From positions 1 through 64,000 of the forward strand of contig NZ_QHKX01000003.1 in the NCBI RefSeq assembly GCF_003194625.1: 64,000 nt of DNA, given 5' to 3'. This stretch comes from Nocardioides solisilvae. GTDB lineage: Bacteria > Actinomycetota > Actinomycetes > Propionibacteriales > Nocardioidaceae. Below the pieces are notes generated by a model that was not told the origin of the DNA, made no database searches, and saw only the letters and a list, made by a program, of their open reading frames with translations. The position numbers and the translations under genes are program-made. This document shows positions 23,414 to 33,638 of this stretch, piece after piece; within the stretch, counting starts at the first letter, position 1; every line of letters begins with the position of its first letter.

Positions 23414-24676
23414 TCAGCCCGTGAGGGCGGCGTGCCTCGAGACGGCGCTCGCGTCGGTGAGGGAGGCCACCTGGTCCACCACGACCCTGAGGCGTCCCGC
23501 CTCGTCGACCGCCCCTTCCCAGTCCTCGGCGAAGGGGCGGTCGAGCGCGTCGGGGCCCCGTGACAGCAGGCCCTCCACCAGATCCGCCAGCAGCTCCCGC
23601 TGGCGCACCATGAGCGCGACGCGGTCGTCGGCGCTCATCACGTAGTGGGCGGCGATGCCCTTGAGCACCGCGATCTCCAGCCGGGTCCGCTCGGGCACCA
23701 CGAGGTCGGCGCCGTACCGCACCAGTGGGCCCTCCGACGCCGCGAAGGTGGCCTCCTGGACGGCCCCGCAGAACCGCCCGATCAGGTCGCTGGTGAGGTT
23801 CTTGAGGGAGGCCAGCCCGCGGCGGCCGTGATCGTAGGCCGCGGTCGGCCAGCTCTCCACCGCACGCAGACCGGCCAGCACGTCGTCGAGGAGGTCGTCG
23901 TCGGCCTCGGGGGTGTACCAGTCGCGGACCGTCTGCCACAGGGCCTCGCGGTCAAGCCGGGTCAGGTCGACGCGTCCGGCGACCACGCCGTCCTCCACGT
24001 CGTGCACCGAGTAGGCGACGTCGTCGGCCAGGTCCATGACCTGCGCCTCCAAGCAGCGGGCGGGACCGTCGACCCCGCGACGCATCCAGTCGAAGACCGG
24101 CAGGTCGTCCTCGTAGACGCCGAACTTCACCACCACCCGGGGCGTCCCGTCGCCGTGCACCCCCTCGGGCGGGCTGGCGGCGGCCCGGGGCCAGGGGTAC
24201 TTGGTGCAGGCGTCGAGCGTCGCGCGGGTCAGGTTGAGACCCACGCTGCGCCCGTGGTCGTCGAACGTCTTCGCCTCGATCCGGGTGAGCAGCCGCAGCG
24301 TCTGGGCGTTCCCCTCGAAGCCCCCGCACGCCCCGCTGAGCTCGGCCAGCACGCGCTCGCCGTTGTGGCCGAACGGCGGGTGGCCGAGGTCGTGGGCCAG
24401 CGCCGCGGTCTCGGCGAGGTCGGGATGGCAGCCCAGGGCTCGGGCGAGGTCGCGCGCGACCTGGGCGACCTCGAGGCTGTGGGTCAGCCGGTTGCGCACG
24501 AAGTCGTCGGTCTGCGGGCCCATCACCTGGGTCTTGGCCGCCAGCCGTCGCGAGGCCGAGGCGTGCACGACCCGGGCGCGGTCGCGCTCGAAGGCCTGCC
24601 GGACGGGCGCGTCCACGCGCTTCGGCGGCTCGGGGACGAGGCGCTCGCGAGCGGCGTCGTCGTACAGGTCGTCCAT
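23414..24676 (-). CDS. dgt: Deoxyguanosinetriphosphate triphosphohydrolase (dGTPase-like, HD domain)
   Basis: This enzyme hydrolyses dNTPs to nucleoside and triphosphate. The 420-residue protein has the HD metal site, RLTHSLEVAQVAR (about residue 64) with AALAHDLGHPPFGHNGE (about 92-108) and a later Asp in MDLADDVAYSVHD (about 205-217). The ATG at 24676 follows TAGCCT by 8 bases, so it may be leaderless. In mycobacteria dgt is the immediate neighbour of dnaG; here the plus-strand envelope cluster has been placed between them. Confidence 0.95.
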   Translation of the reverse strand: MDDLYDDAARERLVPEPPKRVDAPVRQAFERDRARVVHASASRRLAAKTQVMGPQTDDFVRNRLTHSLEVAQVARDLARALGCHPDLAETAALAHDLGHPPFGHNGERVLAELSGACGGFEGNAQTLRLLTRIEAKTFDDHGRSVGLNLTRATLDACTKYPWPRAAASPPEGVHGDGTPRVVVKFGVYEDDLPVFDWMRRGVDGPARCLEAQVMDLADDVAYSVHDVEDGVVAGRVDLTRLDREALWQTVRDWYTPEADDDLLDDVLAGLRAVESWPTAAYDHGRRGLASLKNLTSDLIGRFCGAVQEATFAASEGPLVRYGADLVVPERTRLEIAVLKGIAAHYVMSADDRVALMVRQRELLADLVEGLLSRGPDALDRPFAEDWEGAVDEAGRLRVVVDQVASLTDASAVSRHAALTG

Positions 24677-24734
24677 CGGGACGGAGGCTACCCGCCCGCG
24701 CCGACAGCGGCCGGCCGCAGGCCCGGTTGCAGGC

Positions 24735-25613
24735 CTAGTAGACCGTGACGTGCACGTGGTCGTAGTGGTTCGCCGTCGCGGAACCGCGGTCCGACATGCC
24801 GCGCCAGCCCTCGCCGCCGCGGTCCACCGACCAGATCTTCTGGGCGTAGATGAGGTACTCGATCCCGAGCTCGGCGTAGTTGGCGCGGAGGTACTCCGCG
24901 ATCTCCCAGCCGAGCGAGCCGCTGACCATGATGTCGATGGCGCGCCCCTGGCCGTGCTCGCCGTCGCTGCGGAAGGTGCCGTAGGAGGTGATCTGCGGGA
25001 ACCGCGCGCAGACCGCGCGGTGCACCTGCGTGATGCTGGGGTCGACGCCCGCGGGCACCGACGTGCCGTTGGAGCAGTCGCCGCTGATCCCGGCGAGGGG
25101 CTCGTCCTCGTCGAGGTAGCCGGCCGTGACCCAGCGGGGCTCCCCGCCGACCACGACCTCGACGCGCCCGTCGCGCTCCCGCCCGGTCACCAGGACGCGC
25201 TCACCGGAGTCGAGCACCCCGGTCTTCTCGGCCGTGCCGTCGGCGGCGGTCCAGAGATTCAGGTCCTCGGTGGTCCACAGGCGGGTGTCCGCCTGCCGCA
25301 CGGCGAGCTGCGTCGCGCGGCGCTCCTTGCGCTCGGCCTCGCGCGACTCGGCAGCCCGCTCCTGGCGCTTCTGGGCGGCCCGGGGGTCGACCCGGCTGCG
25401 GCTGCGGCTGACCGGGGCGGAGCGCTCCGGGAGGGCGACGTCGGCGACCGACGCGCCGGCCAGGAGGTCGCGGGAGGGCTGGGGGTCCTGGGAGACCACG
25501 CCGAGGGTGACGGCGGTGGCGGTCGTCAGGAAGGCCACCGGCGCTGCCACGAGGGCGGCGCGGGCCAGGGGGCTGCGGGCATTGGTCTCCCGCGCGTGGC
25601 GGTGCTTTGCCAC
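24735..25613 (-). CDS. Secreted protein with SH3-like and M15-peptidase-like domains
   Basis: The 292-residue protein has an N-terminal signal or anchor (LARAALVAAPVAFLTTATAVTLG, about residues 17-39) and a charged coiled-coil stretch (AAQKRQERAAESREAERKER). A bacterial SH3-like segment (about 110-170) precedes a C-terminal domain with HGQGRAIDI and HYDHVHVTVY. The His, Asp and HxH pattern matches M15-type zinc D-Ala-D-Ala peptidases, so cell-wall cleavage or binding is likely. The GTG has AAAGGA upstream. It is monocistronic, with about 180 bases of GC-rich leader containing hairpins but no riboswitch I can recognise. Confidence 0.83.
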   Translation of the reverse strand: MAKHRHARETNARSPLARAALVAAPVAFLTTATAVTLGVVSQDPQPSRDLLAGASVADVALPERSAPVSRSRSRVDPRAAQKRQERAAESREAERKERRATQLAVRQADTRLWTTEDLNLWTAADGTAEKTGVLDSGERVLVTGRERDGRVEVVVGGEPRWVTAGYLDEDEPLAGISGDCSNGTSVPAGVDPSITQVHRAVCARFPQITSYGTFRSDGEHGQGRAIDIMVSGSLGWEIAEYLRANYAELGIEYLIYAQKIWSVDRGGEGWRGMSDRGSATANHYDHVHVTVY

Positions 25614-25795
25614 TGCGTTGGTCCTTTGCGGTTGCTGACTGGGGGTGCGCCCCCGGGCAGGTCGTGCCCGGGTGACGCGGTCGTCGAGTCAAGCACACTG
25701 TCGGACGGATCTAGACATTTCAACTGCCCGTCTCAGGGTGTCACCGCTCACCCGCCCGGAAACCGGACGTCGGCGACCCGGCAGCCGGGCGCCCG

Positions 25796-26944
25796 TCAGC
25801 CCCCCGTGGCCTCGTCGGCGTCCTCGCGCACCCGGCCGCCACGCCCGTCCGTGTCGTCGAGCCAGCCCTCGGGCAGGGCGACGCGCTTGCGCGGCGACCC
25901 CTGCCGGCCGCGCGGTGCCCCCAGCTCGGCGAGGGGGTACGGCTCGTCGCCGTCGAGCTCGGCGAGCAGCGCGTCGAGCCCGGCCAGCGACTCCACGAGG
26001 GCCAGGGCGTGACGCAGCGGGCCTCCGGCCCGGAAGCCCTTGAGGTACCAGCTCACGTGCTTGCGGAACTCCTTGCAGCCCCGCTCCTCGCCCATGTGCC
26101 GGCAGAGCAGCTCCGCGTGGCGGCGCATCATCACGCGGACCTCGCCGAGGGTGGGCAGCGTCGTGGGCTGCGGCTCCGCGGAGAAGGCCGCCGCGAGGTC
26201 GCGGAAGAGCCACGGGCGGCCCAGGCAGCCGCGACCGACGACCACCCCCGCGGCCCCGGTCTGCTCGACCATCCGCACGGCGTCCGCCGCCTCCCAGACG
26301 TCGCCGTTGCCGAGCACCGGGATGTCCACGTGCTCCACGAGGCGGGCGATGGCGTCCCAGTCGGCCGCGCCGGAGTAGGCCTGCTCGACCGTCCGGCCGT
26401 GCAGGGCGATCGCCTCGACCCCGCTCTCCTGGGCGATCCGCCCGGCGTCGAGGTAGGTGAGGTGCTCCTCGTCGAGCCCCTTGCGGGTCTTCATCGTGAC
26501 GGGGACGCCGTACGGCGCCGTCGCGGCGACGGCCGCCTCCAGGATCTCGGCGAGCAGCCCCCGCTTCCACGGCAGCGCCCCGCCGCCGCCCTTGCGGGTG
26601 ACCTTGGGCACCGGGCAGCCGAAGTTGAGGTCGACGTGCTGGACGCCGTGCTCGGCGCAGAGGATCTCGGCGGCCTTGCCGACGTACGCCGGGTCGGTGC
26701 CGTAGAGCTGCACCGAGCGGACCGTCTCGAGCTCGTCGAAGACCAGCATCTTCAGCGTGGTCTCGTCGCGCTCGACCAGCCCGCGGGAGGTGATCATCTC
26801 GCAGACGTAGAGACCCGCCCCCTGCTCGGCGCAGAGGCGACGGTAGGCGGCGTTGGTGATGCCCGCCATCGGGGCGAGCACCACGGGCGTCCCGATCCGC
26901 AGGTCACCCAGGACGAGCTCGGTGGGCAGGGCAGGGCTGGACAT
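25796..26944 (-). CDS. dusB: tRNA-dihydrouridine synthase
   Basis: This FMN-dependent enzyme reduces uridines in the tRNA D loop. It has 382 residues from the ATG at 26944. The family motifs are PMAGITNAAYR near the N-terminus, NFGCPVPKVTRKGGGGAL with the catalytic Cys (about residue 106), MKTRKG, LHGRTVEQ and GNGDVW. A helical tRNA-binding C-terminal domain contains HVSWYLKGF, and the last 50 residues are charged. Upstream in-frame starts at 26953 and 26971 exist, but GACAAT (26957-26952) 7 bases before 26944 fits a leaderless start there. Confidence 0.94.
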   Translation of the reverse strand: MSSPALPTELVLGDLRIGTPVVLAPMAGITNAAYRRLCAEQGAGLYVCEMITSRGLVERDETTLKMLVFDELETVRSVQLYGTDPAYVGKAAEILCAEHGVQHVDLNFGCPVPKVTRKGGGGALPWKRGLLAEILEAAVAATAPYGVPVTMKTRKGLDEEHLTYLDAGRIAQESGVEAIALHGRTVEQAYSGAADWDAIARLVEHVDIPVLGNGDVWEAADAVRMVEQTGAAGVVVGRGCLGRPWLFRDLAAAFSAEPQPTTLPTLGEVRVMMRRHAELLCRHMGEERGCKEFRKHVSWYLKGFRAGGPLRHALALVESLAGLDALLAELDGDEPYPLAELGAPRGRQGSPRKRVALPEGWLDDTDGRGGRVREDADEATGG

Positions 26945-26995
26945 GTCGCCCATTGTCCCCGCCCCACCCACCCAGCAAGAATCTCCGAGCGGGGA

Positions 26996-28396
<1,401 letters not shown>

Positions 28397-28445
28397 GCGG
28401 GGACTCCTGGTGCGACACGGCCGGCTGGCTGCCGGCCTCGAACGC

Positions 28446-28766
28446 TCAGGGTATCGATCGGCTCCGCTGCTCGTTGAGGGCGGCTCCCGGCACCACCGGC
28501 TCGTAGGCGCTGGGCTCGTCCACGGCCCGGCTGAGCAGCGGCACCGCCGTCATCTTCACCTCGTAGGACGAGAGCGCGCGGCGGTAGGAGCCGACGTCGC
28601 GCCACCGGGTGCTGAGCACCCACAGACCCGGGTCGTCCAGGTTGCGCCCGACGTCGCCGGCCACGAACCCCGGACGGCCGGCCAGGGTCTCCAGCGCCGT
28701 CTGCACCTCGACCCGGAAGCCCTCCTGCTCCCCCACCGGCACCCGGAACCTGTTCACCACGATCAC
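28446..28766 (-). CDS. Antibiotic-biosynthesis-monooxygenase (ABM) domain protein
   Basis: This 106-residue ferredoxin-like alpha/beta-barrel protein has the ABM pattern [19 protein letters not shown]...[12 protein letters not shown]...[19 protein letters not shown]. Members include small heme-degrading and quinol monooxygenases, but the key residues for either activity are not clear here. The GTG is placed 6 bases after TAGGCT (28778-28773). Its promoter region is back-to-back with the zinc-uptake operon, so the Zur operators could also affect it. Confidence 0.83.
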   Translation of the reverse strand: MIVVNRFRVPVGEQEGFRVEVQTALETLAGRPGFVAGDVGRNLDDPGLWVLSTRWRDVGSYRRALSSYEVKMTAVPLLSRAVDEPSAYEPVVPGAALNEQRSRSIP

Positions 28767-28791
28767 CCCCCCAGCCTACGGCGTCCCGATT

Positions 28792-28806
28792 TGAGAACCG
28801 TTCTCG
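28792..28806 (+). promoter_or_regulatory. Zur-type operator 1
   Basis: TGAGAAC-C-GTTCTCG is a 7-1-7 near-perfect palindrome of the actinobacterial Zur type (TGAAAATnATTTTCA-like). It lies 12 bases beyond the ABM -35/-10 side and about 25 bases upstream of znuA. Confidence 0.75.
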
Positions 28807-28812
28807 AAAGGG

Positions 28813-28827
28813 TGAGAATGGTTCTCA
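28813..28827 (+). promoter_or_regulatory. Zur-type operator 2, overlapping the znuA start
   Basis: TGAGAAT-G-GTTCTCA is a 7-1-7 palindrome whose centre is 21 bases from operator 1, about two helical turns. It covers the candidate znuA start at 18818-20 of the 28.8 kb block (28818) and abuts the ATG at 28827, so bound regulator would block the promoter completely. Confidence 0.8.
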
Positions 28828-29810
28828 TGTCACCGCGCCCCCTCCTGACCTCCGCGGCGATCGCCGCCGCCCTGCTTCTCCCCGGCTGCTCCGCCCTCGC
28901 CGAGGACCCCGCGGACGACGGCCGGGTCACCGTGGCCGCCGGCTTCTACCCGCTCGCCTGGGTCGCCGAGCAGGTCGCGGGCGAGCACGCCGAGGTCGTC
29001 TCGCTGACCCGCCCCGGCCAGGAGGCGCACGACGCCGGGATGTCCATCGAGAAGACGGCCGACCTCGCCGAGGCCGACCTGGTCGTGCTCAGCGAGTCGC
29101 TGCAGCCGGAGGTGGCCGCGAGCGCCCGGCAGAACGCACGCGGCAGCCTGCTCGAGGTCGCCGACGTCGTGGACCTGCTGCCGGCCGCCGAGCACGGGCA
29201 CGGGGACCACGACCACGACGAGGACGGGCACGAGGAGGACTGGCACGACGAGGACGGGCACGACGAGGACGGGCACGAGGGGCACGACCACGGCGACGAG
29301 GACCCGCACTTCTGGCTGGACCCGCTGCGGATGGCCGACCTGGGTGATGCCGTCGCCGACGGGCTCGCGGACGTCGACCCCGAGCACGCCACCGACTACG
29401 AGACCGCCGCCGCTCGGCTCCGCGACGAGCTGACGACGCTCGACGGCGAGTACGCCGCCGGCCTGGCCGACTGCGAGCGCAGCACGGTCGTCGTCAGCCA
29501 CGACGCCTTCGGCTACCTGGCCCGCTACGGGCTCACCTTCGAGCCGATCGCGGGCCTCTCCCCCGACGCCGAGCCGACCCCCGCGGACCTGCAGCACCTC
29601 CAGGAGCTGATCGGGACCGACGGCATCACCACCGTCTTCAGCGAGACCCTGGGCACCTCCGCCCTGGCGGAGTCGCTCGCCCGCGACGCCGGCGTCACGA
29701 CGGACACGCTCGACCCGGTCGAGGGACCGGCGGCAGCCGGTGAGGAGTCCGACTACCTTTCCCTCATGCGCGACAACCTCGCTGCCCTGGTCCGGGCCAA
29801 CGGATGCTGA
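28818..29810 (+). CDS. znuA: Zinc ABC transporter substrate-binding lipoprotein
   Basis: This 330-residue cluster A-I metal-binding lipoprotein has its lipobox ending at Cys24 (LLLPGC). Zinc ligands are expected at the His in GQEAHDAG, in EDPHFWLDP and in VVSHDAFGY, with an acidic residue in FSETLGT. Between the first two lies a long His/Asp/Glu-rich loop (about residues 128-167), a hallmark of zinc as opposed to manganese binders. ATG 28818 has AAAGGG at good spacing; ATG 28827, three codons later, is the alternative if the transcript is leaderless. It is the first gene of znuA-znuC-znuB-zur. Confidence 0.93.
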   Translation: MVLMSPRPLLTSAAIAAALLLPGCSALAEDPADDGRVTVAAGFYPLAWVAEQVAGEHAEVVSLTRPGQEAHDAGMSIEKTADLAEADLVVLSESLQPEVAASARQNARGSLLEVADVVDLLPAAEHGHGDHDHDEDGHEEDWHDEDGHDEDGHEGHDHGDEDPHFWLDPLRMADLGDAVADGLADVDPEHATDYETAAARLRDELTTLDGEYAAGLADCERSTVVVSHDAFGYLARYGLTFEPIAGLSPDAEPTPADLQHLQELIGTDGITTVFSETLGTSALAESLARDAGVTTDTLDPVEGPAAAGEESDYLSLMRDNLAALVRANGC

Positions 29811-30631
29811 GGCGACCCTCCAGCCCGGCCGACGGCGTGCCCGTCGCGCTGCGGAACGCCTCCGTGGTCATCGACGGGCGCCCGGTGGTCCGCGGCGCCG
29901 ACCTCACCGTCGAGGCCGGCGAGTTCGTCGCCCTCATGGGGGCCAACGGCTCGGGGAAGTCCACCCTGGTGCGCGCGATGACGGGCCTGCGTCCCCTCGC
30001 CGGCGGCAGCGCGACGCTGTTCGACACTCCCCTGCCCCGGTTCCACGACTGGCACCGGATCGGGTTCGTGCCCCAGCGGGCCGGCGCCAGCTCCGGCGTC
30101 CCGGCCTCGGTCTGGGAGGTGGTCGGCTCCGGGCGGCTCAGCCGGCGCCGCCTCTTCCGGCCCCTCTCCGCCCACGATCGCCGCATCATCCACGACGCGA
30201 TGGAGGTGGTCGGGCTCGAGGGGATGGCGCAGGCCGGGATCAGCACCCTCTCGGGCGGGCAGCAGCAGCGCGCCCTGATCGCCCGGGCGCTGGCCGGCGA
30301 GCCCGACCTCTTCCTGCTCGACGAGCCCACCGCGGGCGTGGACCTGCCCAACCAGGAGGCGCTCGCCCGGGCCCTGGCCACCCTCTCCGAGCGCGGCGCG
30401 ACGATCGTCCTGGTGGCGCACGAGCTCGGCCCCATGGCCCCCCTGATCGACCGGGCCGTGGTGATGCGGCACGGCCGCGTCGTCTACGACGGGGCGCCGC
30501 TGGCCGACCACGAGGTGCACTCCTCCCACCTCGGGGAGGCGCACACCCACCACCACCACGGCGACCCGCGGATCGACCACGTCCCGGTCGTCGCCTCTCC
30601 CCTCGACCCGCCCGAGGAGGACGCGCGGTGA
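29804..30631 (+). CDS. znuC: Zinc ABC transporter ATP-binding protein
   Basis: This 275-residue ATPase has Walker A GANGSGKST (about residues 46-54), signature LSGGQQQRALIARAL, Walker B LFLLDEPTAGVD and switch His in LVAHELG. The C-terminal tail is His-rich (HTHHHHGDPRIDH), as is common in zinc-uptake ATPases. The ATG overlaps the znuA stop by 7 bases and its stop overlaps the GTG of znuB. Confidence 0.95.
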   Translation: MLRRPSSPADGVPVALRNASVVIDGRPVVRGADLTVEAGEFVALMGANGSGKSTLVRAMTGLRPLAGGSATLFDTPLPRFHDWHRIGFVPQRAGASSGVPASVWEVVGSGRLSRRRLFRPLSAHDRRIIHDAMEVVGLEGMAQAGISTLSGGQQQRALIARALAGEPDLFLLDEPTAGVDLPNQEALARALATLSERGATIVLVAHELGPMAPLIDRAVVMRHGRVVYDGAPLADHEVHSSHLGEAHTHHHHGDPRIDHVPVVASPLDPPEEDAR

Positions 30632-31638
30632 CCGACCTCCTGGACCTCTTCTCGCTGCCCTTCATGCAGCGCGCCCTGCTCGCGGCGCTCTTCACCGGCA
30701 TGGCCGTCCCCGCGGTCGGCACCTACCTGGTGCAGCGCCGGATGGCCCTGATGGGCGACGGCCTCGGGCACGTCGCGGTGACGGGTGTCGCGATCGGCCT
30801 CGTCACCGGCCTCGCGCCCACCTGGACGGCCGTCGTGGCGGCCGTCCTGGGGGCGGTCGCGATCGAGGTGATCCGCGAGCGGGGGCACGCCAACGGCGAC
30901 CTCGCCCTGGCGCTCCTCTTCTACGGCGGCCTGGCCGGCGGCATCTTCGTCGCCGGCGTCGGCGGCGAGAGCACCGCGAAGCTGCAGCAGTACCTCTTCG
31001 GCTCCATCCTCAGCATCTCCCCCGGGGACGTCGCCTTCACGATGGGGCTGTCGGTGGTCCTCGCGGCGCTCTGCGTCGGCCTCGGTCCCCAGCTCTTCGC
31101 CGTGGCGCAGGACCACGAGTTCGCCAAGGTGGTGGGGCTCGACGTCCGCTTCTACAACCTCCTGGTCGCGGTCCTGGCCGCGGTCTCGGTGACCGCCGCC
31201 ATGCGCACCGTCGGCCTCCTCCTCGTCTCCGCCCTCATGGTCGTCCCGGTCGCCACGGCCCAGCAGCTGACCCGGTCCTTCCGCACCACGCTCCTCCTCT
31301 CGATGGGCCTGGGTCTGGTCGCCTCGGTCGGCGGGCTGGTGGTCGCCGCGCTCGCCTCCTACGGCGCGGACGTCGCCCCGGGCGCCTCGATCGTGCTGCT
31401 CAGCCTCGTCCTCTTCGTGGTGACCTGGCCGGTCGGCGCGCTGCTGCGGCGGCGGCAGCGGCTCCGCCTGCCCTTCGCCGACGAGCCGGCCGACGACGTC
31501 CACCTGCCCGTGCCGGAGCACACGCACCAGCACGGCGAGGGCTGCGGGCACCGCGCCGTCGCCCACGGCGACCACGTGGACTACTTGCACGACGGCCACC
31601 GGCACGCGCCCCACGACTCCCACTACGACGAGCACTGA
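30628..31638 (+). CDS. znuB: Zinc ABC transporter permease
   Basis: This 336-residue ABC-3 family permease has eight or nine membrane helices and the family segments YLVQRRMALMGDGLGHVAVTG and RTVGLLLVSALMVVPVATA. A His-rich cytoplasmic tail (about residues 290-336, many HxH and HD pairs ending HYDEH) may bind zinc as a sensor or buffer. GTG at 30628 overlaps the znuC stop (GTGA). The zur gene starts one base after its stop. Confidence 0.95.
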   Translation: MTDLLDLFSLPFMQRALLAALFTGMAVPAVGTYLVQRRMALMGDGLGHVAVTGVAIGLVTGLAPTWTAVVAAVLGAVAIEVIRERGHANGDLALALLFYGGLAGGIFVAGVGGESTAKLQQYLFGSILSISPGDVAFTMGLSVVLAALCVGLGPQLFAVAQDHEFAKVVGLDVRFYNLLVAVLAAVSVTAAMRTVGLLLVSALMVVPVATAQQLTRSFRTTLLLSMGLGLVASVGGLVVAALASYGADVAPGASIVLLSLVLFVVTWPVGALLRRRQRLRLPFADEPADDVHLPVPEHTHQHGEGCGHRAVAHGDHVDYLHDGHRHAPHDSHYDEH

Positions 31639-31639
31639 G

Positions 31640-32062
31640 ATGCGTCCGACCCGGCAGCGCCGCGCCGTCTCCGAGGCCCTCTCCGCGTTCGACGACTTCC
31701 GCTCCGCCCAGCAGATCCACGACCTGCTGTGCTCGCGCGACGACAAGGTGGGGCTGGCCACCGTCTACCGCACGCTGTCGGCGCTGGCCGACGCGGGCGA
31801 GGTCGACGTGCTGCGCAACGAGGACGGGGAGTCGCTCTACCGACGCTGCTCCGCCACCCACCACCACCACCTGGTCTGCCGGGCCTGCGGTGCCACCGTG
31901 GAGGTCGAGGGTCCCGCGGTGGAGCGCTGGACCCGCGCGATCGCCCGGGAGCACGGCTACGCCCAGGTCAGCCACGAGCTCGAGATCTTCGGGACCTGCC
32001 CCGCCTGCCTCGGCTCGCACGACGTCCCCCACGACGGTCCCCACGACCGTGCCGACGGCTAG
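31640..32062 (+). CDS. zur: Fur-family zinc uptake regulator
   Basis: This 140-residue repressor has an N-terminal winged helix (TRQRRAVSEALSAFDDFRSAQQIHDLL...LATVYRTLSALADAG), the HHHHLVCRACG metal/dimer segment at about residues 74-84, and a second CPAC near the C-terminus, giving the four-Cys structural zinc site. The regulatory site uses His and Glu around HELEIFG. Its place at the end of the znu operon and the two palindromes upstream of znuA make Zur, and not Fur or Nur, the likely identity, with autoregulation. Confidence 0.93.
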   Translation: MRPTRQRRAVSEALSAFDDFRSAQQIHDLLCSRDDKVGLATVYRTLSALADAGEVDVLRNEDGESLYRRCSATHHHHLVCRACGATVEVEGPAVERWTRAIAREHGYAQVSHELEIFGTCPACLGSHDVPHDGPHDRADG

Positions 32063-32065
32063 GCT
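32060..32065 (+). promoter_or_regulatory. -10 element of leaderless uppS
   Basis: TAGGCT overlaps the zur stop codon and ends 7 bases before the uppS GTG at 32073, giving uppS its own promoter inside the end of the zinc operon. Confidence 0.5.
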
Positions 32066-32072
32066 CGCGCCC

Positions 32073-32849
32073 GTGCGACAAGGTGCCAGGCGCGAGGTCC
32101 GCCCCCCGACCCCCCACCCGTCGGGGGCCCGCCCCCCGGCCGTCCCGGCCGAGCTGGTGCCCCGGCACGTGGCGATCGTGATGGACGGCAACGGCCGCTG
32201 GGCCAAGGAGCGCGGCCTCCCCCGCACCCGCGGCCACGAGCAGGGCGAGAGCTCGCTCTTCGACGTCGTGGAAGGTGCCATCGAGATCGGGGTGAAGGCG
32301 GTCTCGGCCTACGCCTTCTCCACCGAGAACTGGTCCCGGTCGCCCGAGGAGGTCCGCTTCCTCATGGGCTTCAACCGGGACGTGATCAGGCGGCGTCGCG
32401 ACGAGATGCACGAGCTCGGCGTGCGGGTCCGCTGGGCCGGGCGGGCCCCGCGGCTCTGGCGGTCGGTGGTCAAGGAGCTGCAGGTCGCCGAGGAGCTGAC
32501 CCGGGACAACGACGTGCTCACCCTGACGATGTGCGTCAACTACGGCGGGCGCTCCGAGATCGTGGACGCCGTGCGTCGGATCGCCGAGGAGGCGGCCGCC
32601 GGCCGGATCGACCCGCGGCGGATCGACGAGCGCACCCTGGCCAGGCACCTCTACGTGCCGGAGTGGTCCGATGCCGACCTGGTCTGGCGCACCTCCGGGG
32701 AGCAGCGCCTGTCCAACTACATGACCTGGCAGTCCGCCTACAGCGAGTTCGTCTTCTCCGACGTCCTGTGGCCCGACGTCGACCGCACCCATCTCTGGGC
32801 GGCCGTCGAGGAGTACGCGCGGCGCGACCGCCGGTACGGCTCGGCCTGA
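32073..32849 (+). CDS. uppS: Isoprenyl transferase (undecaprenyl/decaprenyl diphosphate synthase)
   Basis: This cis-prenyltransferase makes the polyprenyl diphosphate carrier for peptidoglycan and mannan precursors. The protein has 258 residues. The family motifs are HVAIVMDGNGRWAKERGLPR with the catalytic Asp (about residue 35), GHEQGE, YAFSTENWSR and the C-terminal RTSGEQRLSNYMTWQSAYSEF. I chose GTG 32073 because of TAGGCT upstream; the first 25 residues are then a basic Pro-rich extension. It is convergent with recO, as in mycobacteria where uppS and recO adjoin. Confidence 0.95.
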   Translation: MRQGARREVRPPTPHPSGARPPAVPAELVPRHVAIVMDGNGRWAKERGLPRTRGHEQGESSLFDVVEGAIEIGVKAVSAYAFSTENWSRSPEEVRFLMGFNRDVIRRRRDEMHELGVRVRWAGRAPRLWRSVVKELQVAEELTRDNDVLTLTMCVNYGGRSEIVDAVRRIAEEAAAGRIDPRRIDERTLARHLYVPEWSDADLVWRTSGEQRLSNYMTWQSAYSEFVFSDVLWPDVDRTHLWAAVEEYARRDRRYGSA

Positions 32850-32879
32850 CCGCACGCCGTACGCCGTACCCCGCACGCC

Positions 32880-33608
32880 TCAGCGCTCGACGTGCTCCAG
32901 CGACCGCAGTCCGCGCTCGACGTGCCAGGCGAGGTAGGCCGAGACCAGCCCGCTGGCCTCGCGCAGGTGGCGGTCCTGCGCGGCGTGCACGACCGGCCAG
33001 TCCCCCGTGAGCAGGGCGCCGAGGACGCGCAGCGTCTCCATGGCGGGCGAGGCCGAGCCCGGGACCTTGCACAGCGTGCACAGGGAGCCCCCCGCCCCCG
33101 GGCTGAAGAAGCGGTGCGGCCCCTCGGTCCCGCAGCGCACGCAGTGGTCGAACGACGGCGCCCAGCCGGCCACCGCCAGGGAGCGCAGGAGGTAGGAGTC
33201 GAGAACCTGGCCGGGGGCGTGCTCCCCCGCCACCATCGCGCGGAGCCCCCCGACCAGCAGGAGGAACTGCTGCACGGCCGGCTCCCGCTCCTCGACCACC
33301 AACCGCTCGGCCGTCTCCAGCATCACGGTCCCCGCGGTGTAGCGGTCGTAGTCGAGGCCGAGCCGGGACTGGAACGGGGTGAGCGTCTCCGCCTGGGTGA
33401 CCACGTCGAGCGAGCGCCCCTCGGCCAGCTGCAGGTCGACGTGGGTGAAGGGCTCGAGCCGCGAGCCCCAGCGCGAGGTGGTGCGCCGCACCCCCTTGGC
33501 GACCGCGCGCACGAGACCGTGCTGACGGGTCAGCAGGGTGATGATCCGGTCGGCCTCCCCCAGCTTGTGGGTGCGCAGCACGACCGCCTCGTCGCGGTAG
33601 AGGGGCAC
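32880..33608 (-). CDS. recO: DNA repair protein RecO
   Basis: This 242-residue RecFOR-pathway mediator loads RecA on SSB-coated DNA. It has an N-terminal OB fold (MPLYRDEAVVLRTHKLGEADRIITLLT), a helical middle and a zinc finger CVRCG...CTLC at about residues 156-180. The GTG at 33608 follows CACAAT by 6 bases. It forms part of the conserved uppS-recO-era neighbourhood. Confidence 0.95.
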   Translation of the reverse strand: MPLYRDEAVVLRTHKLGEADRIITLLTRQHGLVRAVAKGVRRTTSRWGSRLEPFTHVDLQLAEGRSLDVVTQAETLTPFQSRLGLDYDRYTAGTVMLETAERLVVEEREPAVQQFLLLVGGLRAMVAGEHAPGQVLDSYLLRSLAVAGWAPSFDHCVRCGTEGPHRFFSPGAGGSLCTLCKVPGSASPAMETLRVLGALLTGDWPVVHAAQDRHLREASGLVSAYLAWHVERGLRSLEHVER

Positions 33609-33638
33609 CGTCCCATTGTGCCGGACGAGCCCCGCGGA

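Noticed and set aside
25614..25795. Possible c-di-AMP (ydaO-type) riboswitch before the secreted M15-like gene
   Set aside because: Such genes often carry one and hairpins are present, but I could not match the conserved core bases.
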